A DNA stretch of 64,000 nt. Origin: Antedon mediterranea (Eukaryota; Echinodermata; Crinoidea; Comatulida; Antedonidae). The stretch is from assembly GCF_964355755.1 (NCBI RefSeq), contig NC_092671.1, positions 13,808,501 through 13,872,500 of the forward strand, in the 5' to 3' direction. Below, in pieces: positions 48,401 through 57,700 of the stretch. The notes below the pieces were generated by a model. It saw nothing but the letters and a program-made list of their open reading frames with translations, was not told the DNA's origin and made no database searches. Within the stretch, counting starts at the first letter, position 1; the number at the start of each line of letters is the position of its first letter. The position numbers and the translations under genes are program-made.

Positions 48401-51319
48401 CTTTTTGGCATTATTTGGAGGCCCACGGCATCTGGCATAATGCCGCGGCATTATTTAGCCGTTTTTAGCATAATCTGGCATAATTTTGTGTTTTTTAAAC
48501 AACCAACAAAATAATATACCACAGAACAAGAATAATATTTTGTTTAATCTTGCAATTGCGTGCATATCACCTTGCACAATATCATATCGTACAAAACAGG
48601 TCTGTCAAGTTTTTTCCGTACAATAGTTCCTCCATCCTTTCGTTTCGGACTCAATCGACTCTTCTGATAGGCTGGCAGGCTTCTGCTCAGAAACTACCGT
48701 GTGTGCGATAGGCAGCACAACGAAACCGAGACTAGCCGCGATTGATCAATTATGTTTCTCTATTTCAGAGATCATGCAGGTTATTGGATCCCCACAGATG
48801 ATGTAGAGACAATTGAACTAAAACATTATGAAAGGGGTTTTGTTTGTTCAGTTCATAAGTATAAAAAGCGGCCCTTAAAAGGGCAATTTCCGGTAACTTA
48901 GCAGCTCCAATTTTAAACATTTTTTCTCCTCAAGAATTTTTTTCCATATTTCAAATTAAGTTCCAATTCCGGGCATCGTAGTTCTTACCTCAGCCCCAGT
49001 GACCATAATGGGCCGAGGTCCTAGAGACTCTTACACATTTTTATTTGAAATTAAGTGCCATTTCCGGCCATCGAGCAGCTCTATTTCCCCCATTTTTTTT
49101 CCTGGAGACACTAATTTATACTTTTGTTTCCTATTTTAAATTATGAGTGCCATTTTTGGACCATAGTTTGCTAAGTCCCTGGAGGCACGAATGAATATAT
49201 TTGTATTTAAGTGCCATTTCCGGCCATCGAGCAGCTCTATTTTTCAAAATTTTCTTACCTCCGCCCCAACCATGGTGGAGCTGAGGGTCTAGAAGTCATT
49301 AATGGATTTGTATGCTATTTCCGGGGGTGGAGGGGGGGGGGGGTTACAGGGTAGGGGCTGACATTTGCATTGCAGTTACCATTTTCGCACCCCAGATATT
49401 GGAAATTATATTATATTCATCCATACACACAAAACGACAGGGGATACAATTTTAGGCCCTATTTTGTGTCAGTTGGGGTTTTACAGACGTTTTTTAGACA
49501 TGCAACCGTTGGTGGCGCTAATTAGGGCCACATTTTGAGGATTTGGCATTATTTTTCCCAATCTGGCATTATTTGAGACAGGCTACGGCATAATTTAAAT
49601 TTTATCGCTGGCAACGCTGCCTTGGCTTCACTAAAAAGATGGGTTGACATAATTAATAATACACATAGTAATGTGCTGTTATCGTCCCAGCATTTGAACA
49701 TTACAGCAATGGGCTTAATGTAAACTAAACACTTCTACATCATGGTGAAATTAATATTTAATATTTACAGTACCTTCGCAAGCAGCTTGACATGAAGCCA
49801 AGTCAGCAAAGTTGTTCACATTTCCATTACAATAATAAGCAAATGCTTCACAATTTGAAGATGTGCTGTTGTAGTAATATCTTAATTCAGCAATGGCACC
49901 TACACATGTAATCTGGTCTCCACTGGCCATTGGTAAGGAACAGATTTCTGAAAGAAACATTTTTTAAAAGCAAAATTATTAGTTAGGAATAGATTAAAGT
50001 GACACTTGTGTGTATTAATTTGGATCTACATTAATTATATTAATATTGCTGATGGAATATTACTATTCTAGGCTCTCTACTCCTAGTAGATAAGTTTATA
50101 AGTTATAATAGGCCTATAACAACTCTTCTCCTAGATAGCCCTAGGCCTACTTGCTACTACTAGTACTAGCCTAGGCCAAAGAATATATACTGTATCACCT
50201 TATTATACTAGAGCAAGAGTATTATTTGCTTTCACAAATCACACACTCGAATTTGTTGACGCCCTCTAAGAAAAAAAACTTTTTGCAATCATCATCCCCA
50301 AATATTTTTCTTTTTAAATATTGTTTTCTATATCTAAATCATTCTTATAAATGTTTGTATTCACTAGTCAAACATGCAAATTTGAAAAAATAACAAATAT
50401 ATAAAATCAATAAGCCTGCTCAATACTATGAATTTCGAACAAATATTAAATACTAATAAGCCTGTTTTATCGTTATTATTACAAAAAAAAATTGTTTTCA
50501 TTGGTGAAACGTTGGCGGCAAAGGTTTCAATTCATTGAGTCCAGATTATCAATTAGTGTTAATTGTTGTATATTTGCTTTTTTGCTTTTTCCCGGTGTAT
50601 TAAGGGGAAAATTTGGAGTTTTCGTGGTGTCCCTTGAATAGGAAAACCTCTATTCAGGGGATACTATTTATTTTATTATTATTTATTTATTCAAGGACGC
50701 CTATTAAGGGGACAATTTGTCGAAGGTGTCCCCTTAATAGGAGTTTTACTGTATTTAAACAATTTTTGTCAGGATTCTTAGCAGCATCTAGCACGGAGCA
50801 GTAGCCTACAATTAACAGCCACTTAAACATTTTCTCAAGCAGGCCTATCATAGAAACTTACGAGTTTCACATCTGGTTCCAGTATAGGTACTTGTACATG
50901 TGCATGTGTAAGATGTACCAAAATCATTACAAGCACCACCATTGAGACATGGAGAACTGGCACACGGACTGCTGGCTAGGAAATAAGAATGTATACTTAT
51001 TAGTATATATTGAGTACCCTTCAACTAAATGGACATCAACAAAAGATTTCTACAGTGTTAAAAACAAACAGTCCACAGTTTGTTTAACCAACTGATTATT
51101 AATCTGTTAAATCTCTCTCTTATTTCTCTCATATAAACGAACATATAGGCGCATCCCCTTGTCATGAATTGAGATCATGAGTTGTGTTACGGTAAGGCCA
51201 ATGTTATACTTATTTGTGTAGCCGAAACGACATTTCATTGTATAGTACATAAACCTACATTGTGAAGACGTAACATTTACAAGAAGAGAAAAAATGATGC
51301 AACACACTATGCGCTTCAT
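18343..51319 (-). CDS. Secreted EGF/Kunitz mosaic protein gene (3' end beyond window)
   Basis: N- to C-terminal exon order on the minus strand: signal peptide 51259-51319; EGF 50862-50975; Kunitz 49774-49947; EGF 47918-48028; EGF 46843-46965; then EGF exons 26760-26882, 26013-26135, 25620-25742, 24945-25070, 24229-24348, 22347-22469, 20245-20367, 19852-19974, 19059-19184 and 18343-18462. Every exon has GT-AG borders and is phase 1 at both ends, so any number of EGF exons keeps the frame. The protein should be exported, with tandem disulfide-rich modules. The last exon and stop are not seen, and the truncated copies to the left suggest it continues past base 1. The intron between 26882 and 46843 is 20 kb, filled by transposons. 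Function unknown; an extracellular adhesion or protease-control role is only inference. Confidence 0.8.
19059..19184 (-). CDS. EGF-like exon (array, block P)
   Basis: 126-nt phase 1-1 exon; a CSDDLCQNGGVC...FTCTCPSCYTGRFC module. It differs from its neighbours by the PFCHTF insert between the third and fourth canonical cysteines. Partner 24945-25070. Confidence 0.85.
19852..19974 (-). CDS. EGF-like exon (array, block P)
   Basis: 123-nt phase 1-1 exon; a CNNHACQNGAVC...CTAYTCTCYGCYTEIFC module. The usual glycine before the last cysteine pair is replaced (YTE instead of FTG). Partner 25620-25742. Confidence 0.85.
20245..20367 (-). CDS. EGF-like exon (array)
   Basis: 123-nt phase 1-1 exon, a CSGNLCQNGAAC...CTCPSCFSGSFC module. 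It is identical or nearly so to 22347-22469, from the 2.1-kb-period duplication. Confidence 0.85.
20918..20986 (-). pseudogene. Broken EGF half-exon
   Basis: Same acceptor-side half-exon and same deletion scar as 17126-17194, so the deletion happened before the block was duplicated. Confidence 0.75.
21424..21830. repeat. Probable dispersed repeat in an EGF intron
   Basis: Begins near AAAGATGTATTGTCCCTTGA and is richer in CG than the surrounding intron. It is absent from the otherwise matching duplicate introns, so it is an insertion, but I cannot fix its ends. Confidence 0.35.
22008..22066 (-). pseudogene. Broken EGF half-exon (different lineage)
   Basis: Acceptor side and NACTNHACQN-type start are present, then the reading decays before the fourth cysteine. 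It resembles the 19852-19974 exon type rather than the other half-exons, so it is an independent loss. Confidence 0.6.
22347..22469 (-). CDS. EGF-like exon (array)
   Basis: 123-nt phase 1-1 exon, duplicate of 20245-20367 with the same splice borders. Eight-cysteine EGF variant. Confidence 0.85.
23012..23080 (-). pseudogene. Broken EGF half-exon
   Basis: Third copy of the acceptor-side half-exon with the identical deletion scar. Confidence 0.75.
24229..24348 (-). CDS. EGF-like exon (array, block Q)
   Basis: Duplicate of 18343-18462; 120 nt, phase 1-1, splice sites preserved. Confidence 0.85.
24945..25070 (-). CDS. EGF-like exon (array, block Q)
   Basis: Duplicate of 19059-19184; 126 nt, phase 1-1. 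Confidence 0.85.
25620..25742 (-). CDS. EGF-like exon (array, block Q)
   Basis: Duplicate of 19852-19974; 123 nt, phase 1-1. Confidence 0.85.
26013..26135 (-). CDS. EGF-like exon (array)
   Basis: 123-nt phase 1-1 exon. It is like 20245-20367 but with substitutions (ICICPTCFSGTFC), so an older copy. High similarity between the P and Q blocks ends at this exon. Confidence 0.85.
26760..26882 (-). CDS. EGF-like exon (first of the array before the 20-kb intron)
   Basis: 123-nt phase 1-1 exon; a CDNNQCQNGGAC...CTCPSCASGSFC module. The intron 5' of it holds the whole gypsy, SINE, foldback, Merlin and hAT stack. Confidence 0.85.
26997..27611 (+). mobile_element. 5' LTR of a Ty3/gypsy element
   Basis: Starts TGATTTAATGATTTTGG, matching the 3' LTR start at 32625, and ends CGTTACA. 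A TTGGTGGCAGCGGTGGGAT primer-binding-like site follows at 27612, resembling the complement of a leucine-type tRNA 3' end. It contains a short block of the GTTTAGCCAGTGGTTACG minisatellite and GGTGGTTACG-type variants (27140-27420). Confidence 0.8.
27612..28480 (+). other. Gypsy leader region
   Basis: Follows the primer-binding-like site. No long frame and no domain. Confidence 0.5.
28490..29193 (+). pseudogene. Gypsy gag remnants with zinc knuckle
   Basis: Broken frames ending in a CYNCQQKGHLARQLC knuckle at about 29140-29185. The usual spacing is CX2CX4HX4C; here five residues lie between H and the last C. This suggests decay, or tolerance of an odd knuckle. Confidence 0.65.
29400..29842 (+). 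pseudogene. Gypsy aspartic protease region
   Basis: The active-site motif LLVDTGASDTVLS near 29424 and a second conserved ISGVLGRNYL motif near 29630 are both readable. Linked upstream of the reverse transcriptase in the usual pol order. Confidence 0.75.
29831..31160 (+). pseudogene. Gypsy reverse transcriptase and RNase H, core deleted
   Basis: The N-terminal fingers region is readable at 29831-30250 (LVTKKDGTKWFCVNYQRLN). The frame then jumps to the sequence that normally follows the catalytic core (LGHRVSHAGVK, about 30300). The palm with its YxDD motif is therefore missing. The connection (LSSYYQRFI), RNase H and the HRPGLKHGNADGLSR end (about 30870) follow in broken frames. Confidence 0.8.
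31226..31951 (+). pseudogene. Gypsy integrase
   Basis: The zinc-binding HHCC domain (GHLG...W..KC.GC, 31330-31440) and the DDE core (first D near 31511, TDQG near 31693, IERFNR near 31797) are present with in-frame stops between them. The motifs are canonical for Ty3/gypsy. Confidence 0.8.
31952..32624 (+). other. Gypsy pol 3' end and polypurine tract
   Basis: GC-rich decayed sequence with no clear chromodomain, ending in the purine-rich AGGGAGGGAA just before the 3' LTR. Confidence 0.5.
32625..33637 (+). mobile_element. 3' LTR, left part, with expanded minisatellite
   Basis: Begins TGATGTAATGATTTTGG. From about 32860 a tandem array of about 32-36-bp units (core TTTAGCCAGNGGTTACGC) runs to 33637. 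The open frames through it are repeat artefacts. Confidence 0.85.
32860..33637 (+). repeat. LTR minisatellite, about 32-36-bp unit
   Basis: More than 20 units alternating two subtypes: GTAGTGATACTTTTTAGCCA in the first half, GAGATACAGTTTAGCCAGTG and GTGATACTGTTTAGCC in the second. The array resumes at 43160-43230 after the nested insertions. Confidence 0.85.
34716..36046 (+). mobile_element. Non-autonomous Helitron
   Basis: Begins TCTATATATAAATTATGG and ends in a strong hairpin (AGAGGGGGAGCGAGC, loop, GCGAGCTCACCCTCT) followed by CTAG at 36043-36046. It is inserted exactly between A (34715) and T (36047). Copy A of the host element carries the empty site GATATAATAATAATTGG, so the boundaries are proven. 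There is no Rep/helicase ORF and no target duplication, as expected. Confidence 0.9.
36870..40978 (-). mobile_element. Merlin-like DNA transposon, copy B
   Basis: Same terminal repeats as 7827-11580, in the opposite orientation, nearly identical inside and with both long arms complete. The flanks (CTATACCT and ACGAAAAG) are not a duplication. Compared with copy A of the host element, 78 bp of target (equivalent to 5061-5138) are missing. Confidence 0.85.
38093..38228 (-). pseudogene. N-terminal exon of a Merlin-type transposase, copy B
   Basis: Identical in reading to 10574-10709, with the same start codon and donor. The shared sequence suggests recent common descent rather than selection. 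Confidence 0.5.
43160..43552 (+). mobile_element. 3' LTR, right part
   Basis: Resumes the minisatellite and then matches the 5' LTR through TAAGATTAACACTAATCC and CCCGCAGGGGACGAAACCCA to the CGTTACA end. Confidence 0.85.
43724..43765 (-). mobile_element. Helitron 3' terminus on the minus strand
   Basis: Palindrome GATGGTACGCTCGC, TTC, GCTCGCGTACCATC followed on the minus strand by CTAG and a T. It resembles the 36046 Helitron end, and the ATGGTTCTCG block next to it is shared. The element extends rightwards but its 5' end is not identified. Confidence 0.6.
44577..46248. mobile_element. hAT-type element, 8-bp target duplication
   Basis: CTTGTGTT is duplicated at 44569-44576 and 46249-46256. 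Ends are CAGCCGCGTAACAAGGGGG and the complement of CAGTGGCGTAACAGGCGGG. CAG(N)GGCGTAAC ends and 8-bp duplications are typical of hAT. The related repeat at 62.8 kb shows the empty site. Long G and C runs at both ends are unstable stretches. No transposase. Confidence 0.85.
44961..45752. mobile_element. Possible second hAT-like element nested in the first
   Basis: CAGGGCCGTAACCAGG at 44961 faces CCTGGTTACGGGCCTG at about 45736-45751. A matching 8-bp duplication is not clear (TGAAA is common to both sides). Confidence 0.45.
46843..46965 (-). CDS. EGF-like exon
   Basis: 123-nt phase 1-1 exon, a CNNNICQNGAGC...CTAYTCSCPNCYTGQFC module of the eight-cysteine type. It is upstream of the 20-kb intron and outside the duplicated blocks. 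Confidence 0.85.
46966..47917 (-). other. Intron between EGF exons
   Basis: AT-rich. A GTACAGGACACAAATGTGATTACTACAAGC fragment (about 47250-47282) recalls the acceptor half of an EGF exon but is too short to call. Confidence 0.4.
47918..48028 (-). CDS. EGF-like exon
   Basis: 111-nt phase 1-1 exon: CSPSPCLNNGIC...YSCSCQSCFEGNNC. It has the extra cysteine after the fifth canonical one but serine at its presumed partner position, so an unpaired cysteine is predicted. Confidence 0.85.
48373..49619. mobile_element. hAT-type element, 8-bp target duplication
   Basis: CCTTGGCT is duplicated at 48365-48372 and 49620-49627. Ends are CATAGTTGCCA and the complement of CAGCGTTGCCAGCG. Both subterminal zones are rich in TGGCATTATTT and TGGCATAAT motifs in opposite orientations. 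The middle repeats CCATTTCCGGCCATCGAGCA at about 49050 and 49211. Non-coding. Confidence 0.8.
49774..49947 (-). CDS. Kunitz/BPTI domain exon
   Basis: 174-nt phase 1-1 exon encoding CSLPMASGDQITCVGAIAEL, then RYYYN, CEAFAYYC, NVNNF and a final CQAAC. The six cysteines, the RYYYN strand and NNF are hallmarks of the Kunitz fold. The residue after the second cysteine (P1) is Val, and the loop before it is longer than in BPTI. An inhibitor of this kind would favour elastase-like rather than trypsin-like proteases, or could be a non-inhibitory module. Confidence 0.9.
50590..50756. mobile_element. Small inverted-repeat element (MITE-like)
   Basis: CCTATTAAGGGGACAA and TGTCCCCTTAATAGG are inverted around 50700-50745, followed by GAGTTTTACTGTA. 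A weaker GTATTAAGGGGA copy lies at about 50597. The layout recalls Tc1/mariner-type MITEs; ends not fixed. Confidence 0.5.
50862..50975 (-). CDS. EGF-like exon, N-terminal
   Basis: 114-nt phase 1-1 exon: CASSPCLNGGAC...YTCTCTSTYTGTRC. This is a canonical six-cysteine EGF, without the extra cysteine pair of the array modules. Confidence 0.85.
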
Positions 51320-51341
51320 TTGTTTCCTGTAAATCTGTAAT
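51259..51341 (-). CDS. Signal-peptide exon of the EGF/Kunitz gene
   Basis: Acceptor TTTTTCAG at 51342-51349, start codon at 51317-51319. It encodes MKRIVCCIIFSLLVNVTSSQ and ends in phase 1 at a GTAGGT donor, which fits the phase-1 acceptor of 50862-50975. The stretch is a textbook signal peptide (basic n-region, hydrophobic core). The frame stays open beyond the donor, so the exon end is inferred from phase. Confidence 0.65.
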
Positions 51342-53021
51342 CTGAAAAATAAAACTTTCGTAAGTAAGTTTAGGCCTAGTATTAAATATATTATATGTTA
51401 AATGTTTTTTTATACATCAAATGATGATATTGTTTGTCAGAATAGTCCAACGATAACATTCGGTAACTTTAAGTATGTCATTGGTATCATACTGTATGTG
51501 GTTTGAAAATATTTTGCTGGACTAGATCACAATTCATAATGTTTTAGACCTTAGAAATAGTATAATATTTTCTTCAGGTATAGTATTAGTTATACTAATA
51601 ATTCCACGATAATTCCAACTATAACCAAAGACCTTTGCAGGTGGTCGAACCTAAATATGAAATAACCTCCAAATGACATTACACATTTGGAGAGCTACAG
51701 TTAATTTATAAAACAGTATATAGATTTTATTTCAAGCAATGTTTACAATTGAGTGGTTGCTGATTATGATTATTGACAGATGCTGCAGTCCCAGAAACCC
51801 CATCAGCCTTCATTAGAAATGTTCACATTCATTTTTATTTGTCTTTAATGTCTTTTATGTGTAAACTGACTTTGGGGTTGGGTCAACCGGCTCAGCTACA
51901 GTGATTAAGTTCACTTAGGCTGACCCTCGTCTCCCCAGTTTGTTTTTGTTATGTATAGCCTATGTATACTGAAATAGATCGAAAAAATAATGAAATAAAA
52001 TTTAGAGTAATGTGCCATAAGTTTTTAAAATCTAATATTAAATAGCATACTAAAATTCCCCCCTTTTGGCACTAAATTTTACTTTAAGAATTGACAAGGT
52101 ACAATGAATGCATTGGTTCAATGTGTGGGGGGTGGGGGCGGCATTCTTTTCCGTAAGCATCAATTAATAAGGAATTTAGTAAATTCATCACGACCTGGTT
52201 GATTTGATATTCATAAAAGGGTGAAACGACCGAAACTATCGTGTGTGTATGTAAGGCAATGTTGTATAAATGTATTGTAATTTAATAATTGGGACTTCTA
52301 AACTCACGAACCAATAAGTGCAAATTCTTCTTTATAAGTTACTGAACCGCAGAATAAACAAAACAAGATGAAAGGAAACGCATTGTGATTGTATAAAGAA
52401 ACCCGAACTAAATAAATCAAGTGCAGGTCTCTTTAGAAATTTCATATTGAATTTACTTCAAATACGATACAAATACCTTCTTTGCTATACAAAGTAAAAA
52501 TTACGTTTGAGAGATACGTTTCCTTATAAGTCTCTAAAATGTTATAAATGACAAGTTTATATAGAGGGGCGTGCAGAAGACCACCCTCCTCATATAATAA
52601 CAGGTATTCTAAGGCCGTAGCAAGAGGTTAAAAGCAGATGAGGCAAAGATGCTTTAAATATAATTATATATATTAAATATGACGATCTGTGCTGGAGAGT
52701 TGGGGTGGGTGGTGAAAATTTAACATTTCAGGCGAGGCGAGCGTCTCGTCTGCCTCATTCTGGCTGCGGCCCTATCTTCTGTAAACTGATTCATCATTCA
52801 CCAATAACTGACAGCATTCATGTCCGCATCTAAGCCCCCACCACCTATTTTACCTGAAGGGGGTAATTAACTATATAGGCCTACTAAACTAGTACCAGTT
52901 TCCAATGATTCAATATTTAAAGATCAATACTAATAATTCTGAGGTTTTTTTCACTACGGGAAATTGATAGCTAACCAATACAGTCTGATAATGCTATGAA
53001 ATGTTTAAACAAAATGCTTAC
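51342..53021 (-). other. First intron of the EGF/Kunitz gene
   Basis: AT-rich, no ORF. It holds a possible small element at about 52612-52771 with imperfect ends AAGGCCGTAGCAAG and CTGGCTGCGGCCCT. Confidence 0.4.
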
Positions 53022-53070
53022 CTTTACCTTAGAAAAGAAACAAGAATACTAAGTGTGTTCTGCTGTTGTA
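53022..53070 (-). other. Likely 5' UTR exon
   Basis: Ends at a strong donor (AAAG|GTAAGC) and lies about 25-75 bp downstream of a TATA box. It joins plausibly to the acceptor at 51342. The transcription start is estimated, not seen. Confidence 0.45.
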
Positions 53071-53092
53071 ATATGGTCACTGAAACTAACTG

Positions 53093-53099
53093 TTATATA
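53093..53099 (-). promoter_or_regulatory. TATA box (TATATAA) of the EGF/Kunitz gene
   Basis: TATATAA on the minus strand inside CAGTATATATAACAG, placed correctly for the inferred 5' UTR exon. Confidence 0.45.
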
Positions 53100-53866
53100 T
53101 ACTGCCTTTTCACTGATTAAACATTAGTATAAAGAACCATTCGGTTGACAGACAGATCGACAGATCCCAATTGTCATTTAAAATGCCTTTATGTTCACAC
53201 GAAATAAGTGCTTTAAGCTCTATTAAACACCGATGGGATTCCTTAACTCATGAGCTGGTTTCAATTGGTATAACCAATGAAATGTACGATATTTACTTTA
53301 TGATGGTTCCTGATTATTGACTATATCACATTTTGTTGTGAATCTTAAGCGTATAAAATAGGTAGACAAGTTATATTCTAGATACGCACGATTATATGTA
53401 TAAATGTTTTTATAATGGGTTTTGTTTGTTTGTTTGTTTTATTAGTTTCTCCACACATTTTAAAATAAAAGATAAAAATTACAAATTGCAAATAAGAAAA
53501 TTACAATAAACAAAAAAAACATCAAAAATGTGCGGATGGAGGTCAAAATAAGTTGCGGACAACTTTAAGTCGTGACCACCAGTTAAAAAAGGTTAAAAAT
53601 AAAAAATAAAAAAATAATGAAGGTATACAATAGCAGTCCGGCTTACAATAAAAATACAGAAGCTTAAATTGCTAAGACAATAGTACAATTACAAGATGAA
53701 CAATATGATAAGGTATTCAATTCAATTAAGCGAAGAAGAAAGGAAACAAGAAGAACACGAACAGCAGATTTAGCTGCAAATGGGTCTACATATTTTCTCT
53801 CAAATTTGTGTACGATACGAAGCAAGAGGTGATGGTGGTAATAAATGTCATCCCATTGCTTATATA

Positions 53867-54115
53867 AAGCTCTGTCTACACTATCAAACTTTATGTGACA
53901 AAAAATTTGATGTGCCTATATAATATGGACATGATGATATCATATCATTGCCAGGAATTTGTATGATTTATTTCTTTTTTATTTTTAAATGCGCCTTGAG
54001 CACTCTGGAGTGGTATGTGCGCTATAAAAATCATATTATTATTATTATTATTATTACCATATTTGAACACATCACAATTTTTGTCACATAAAGTTTGATA
54101 GTGTAGACAGAGCTT
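53867..54115. mobile_element. MITE with a SINE tail nested inside
   Basis: Ends AAGCTCTGTCTACACTATCA and its complement, about 35 bp of near-perfect inverted repeat. Between them a GCGCCTTGAGCAC...GTGCGCTATAAAAATCATATT segment with an ATT run (about 53985-54050) matches the SINE 3' tail at 43110-43160. No clear target duplication. Confidence 0.65.
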
Positions 54116-54736
54116 AAGGTAATGCTTAATGCTTAATGAAGACAACACAAACGAAACATTAAATTATAATTAGGCCTATATTATAATTATATAATTAAAA
54201 TCAATGCAATCACTATTAATAGGATAAGAAAACAAAATTAATTATGTACAGTTTCGTGGTTGGTGGGATTCTTTTCCCCATGCCTACGGGTTTTAAACAT
54301 TGTAATACAGAATAATGTAATAAGGGAAGAGTAGCCTACAATCTCGTCACTGGCAACTTTTAAAATATGATCGAAGACCATGTTTATCCATTGCAAACGA
54401 GGAACAAATTTATAAATAAAGTCTACTTTATCGTCTGAAATGTTCAACCAAAAGAAATTAGAATATTCTCCTGATGATTGAACAAGTTGATGCTCGGAAA
54501 ATAGTACAGTTGATATACGTTTAAATGCAGGATGCAAGAGAAGACAGTTTTAGCAATGTTTTAATATAATATATTTCTCTTTTGGCTTATAACGGAATTT
54601 GTATTTCCGTGTGATCCTGCGACTCAAGTACAAGCACCATGTAATGTTCCGAGCATTTTTAAAAAAGAAATGCGAGAAATGATCAACTATTCTCGTCTTC
54701 CGATTCTTCAGACGATACAGAGACTTTCATGTATTG
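54116..54736. other. Intergenic / acid phosphatase 3' flank
   Basis: AT-rich with no convincing gene. A minus-strand ATTAAA near 54556 could serve as a polyadenylation signal for the acid phosphatase gene. The 99-codon minus frame at 54238-54537 shows no domain I recognise. Confidence 0.4.
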
Positions 54737-57700
54737 TCATAAAGTCTCTCCGTGTTTGTCGATGAGGTAACGTTTGTGGCGCTGTTTTACTTCACTTCGA
54801 CAAAATAGTACGGCCAGAACCAGCAACATAAGGAACACAGCTCCAGACACAAATGCTATAACGTCTAAAAGGACACACAATAAAATGGGCATCAATATCA
54901 TAAATCCATAACATATGGAGATCACTACTATATATTCTTTCTATTGTAAAGTACGAGACCATAGTAAGCTGTTAATATTTATTAGAAACCTTAATTTTAT
55001 TATTGAAGTATATTATTCTAAGTGGATTGGTGAACGTTACATTAGTCTAGTAGCATTTTTTTTCTACAGTTCACAAGAAAATGAAAGCACTCAGAAACTG
55101 AGTGAAGTATTTGGCAAAATATTGCCACAGAGGGCTATGTTGATATATTTTTTTTTTATTTATAAAGTTATTAATGAACAAATTTTCTTGAATTTGAATA
55201 CTCATGTTCTGCAAGTATACCTATTTATTTAATTTTACTTGGCAAAATAGAATTATTCCAAGTAAAAAAACAACATTGTTGAAATACACTTAGGCCTACT
55301 TATGCATTTCTTGAATAAAAGATAATAATGTGCAATATTAATTGTAGTACACTGAATGCTTACATTCGTTCATATAGAAAGGTAGTCTACATGCGGCATC
55401 CAGATCTCCGGGTAGAACATCAGCAATCAGGCTTTTGAATCTTGCGTATGGGCATAATGTATGGTTACATCCTGGTATTTCAAGTACATACGGATCTGCA
55501 TTCGTGTCATTCTTGTACCATAGATTCACATAATACGTTCTAATGATAAATTAATAATAAGTTAATTTGGTTATACGATATATTGTAGGCCTACTACTAC
55601 TGTATCAATAAGAAAAATACGCAATAATAGGCCTAAATAACCATCTATTTACTAATTAACTAACCAAGTGTCAAATCAATGAAATAATAATATATTATTT
55701 AAGATAATAATAATAAAAAGTCAATAATTAGTATTTTATGTTTATGAAATGACATTTTAATCATCAATTATACAAGTTATGGTAGTTTCTCTTACTCGTT
55801 TCTGCTCTCTTTCCATAGTTCTACTCCCACACATGCGCCGTAGGAAGGCGCCACACCATTGTATAGACCTAACGCTGACATAAGGGCCACAATCGTAGTA
55901 TCGTGCTGCAATAAAACAATGCAACATCTCCTATTGAGGAATTTTATTGTTTTAACTTATTTGCTTTTGCTAAAGTGTTAATACAATATTGTTATGTTCT
56001 TCATCATCATGTTTTAGTATTTACCATTGAATACATGTCCATACGTCTCTGTTTCTCAAGTGGCAAGGTAGATATAATTTTATGATCCATATTCGATACA
56101 AGTTTTTCGAGTAGAGAACCTTTAAAACAATTGTAATATTTATTTTTTGTTACTGGTTAGGAAAGGAAAGGTTAAAACACGTTACGTTAACAGTTAGTCA
56201 AAGATCGACATAATAATTTATGTTAATACAGTTTTTTTAACCGTTCATTACATGATATTATTATTATAATACATACCCCCGATGAGTCGCTGTATGCCAT
56301 GCTGTTTGTAGATGTACGTTAGAAACGCGTCACATAACGTCACAAGTTTACTATAAACGTCATCTGTGATCCAACCTGGTTGTGTATGATTGTGAAATCT
56401 CTATAATAAAGATAAGACAAAATAACAAAGTTTCTACATATAAATGTATTTCAACTGATGGTGTACCATACTCTTTAATGAACAATAGATAAAATACATA
56501 AATAAACAAGATCTGGATAAAGGGAAACTCTTAATGTTATATTTAAAACAATTTGGCTACCTCAACTTTGATTGGATCAACTAGGCTGTAAACATCAGAC
56601 ATATTTAGTGAGTGTCCATATCCTGCATTTCTTGAAATATTTTTCAAAAATTCCTGTACAAAACAGAATTCAATATTTAGTGCCTAGGTCTATAATACTT
56701 TATAAACTATAATTGCAGTTTCGGGAACAGAAAAGCACCTCGGGAATATACCCTCCTTTTTTAATGATGCTAAGGATTTGTTAAACGATATCAATTCTTG
56801 TTTTTTAATTAAGAAGTATACTTCTAGATGGCACCCATGATAATGTTCATGTCATCTTTAGTCTCTACACTAATGCTTAAGAATGCTAGTTAATGAATTA
56901 ACTAAGAAATTTACTAATTTAAGTTCCGGGGGGGGGGGGGGTACCTTTTTTATTTTATATATATTATATACAAACTTTTTTTTTTCTTTTTGTTTATGGG
57001 CCTTGCGTGACAAGAAATCTCTTCTTGCAAGATCCTCTATTAATGGTATTTTTGTATTGTCTCATTATAAATTACCTCTTTGTTATTGTATTGCTTTACC
57101 ATTGATAGAAACTAATAAATGTGGAATTATGTCTATTGATTACAATGATGTACATATCTTACCGCATTTTCGATGTCCATTTTCTTGAGCCAATCACCTT
57201 TCAAGATGTTCTTGTATAACAGATGATAATACGGGCAAACTGTGACGTTTGGGACCTAATAAACATTATTAATTGATTAATACACAATTAGACAATTATC
57301 AATCTAAGTGGTGCTAAATTACATTAATTAGAATACTAAAACATGCCACTGAATATAGAGTTAAGTTATATCTGGATGAAGGAGATGTTGGGCTTTTGTA
57401 CATGGTCTAGAGTTTATCCTTATAATTTTTATAAATTATAGTATTTCGCACATTTCTTTCATTTGGGCTACTGTGCTGGAATACAGATGTTACGTTGGTA
57501 GTACTTATTAGTTAATAACTAATTCTTAGTAAGCCTACTTTTATATCAATATTTAACTTTTGAATTATTACTGGTACAGTATTACTGGTGAGTACATACG
57601 AGTGGCGGTACGAGTCATTGCTATTTGTTTTCACTACTGATTTCTCCTTGAAACAAGTGATAATGATCAATCTCTTTTAATGGTTACTCACTCCTTTCGT

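Noticed and set aside
53945-54148. 67-codon frame with an asparagine run
   Set aside because: The Asn run is the translated ATT repeat of the SINE tail.
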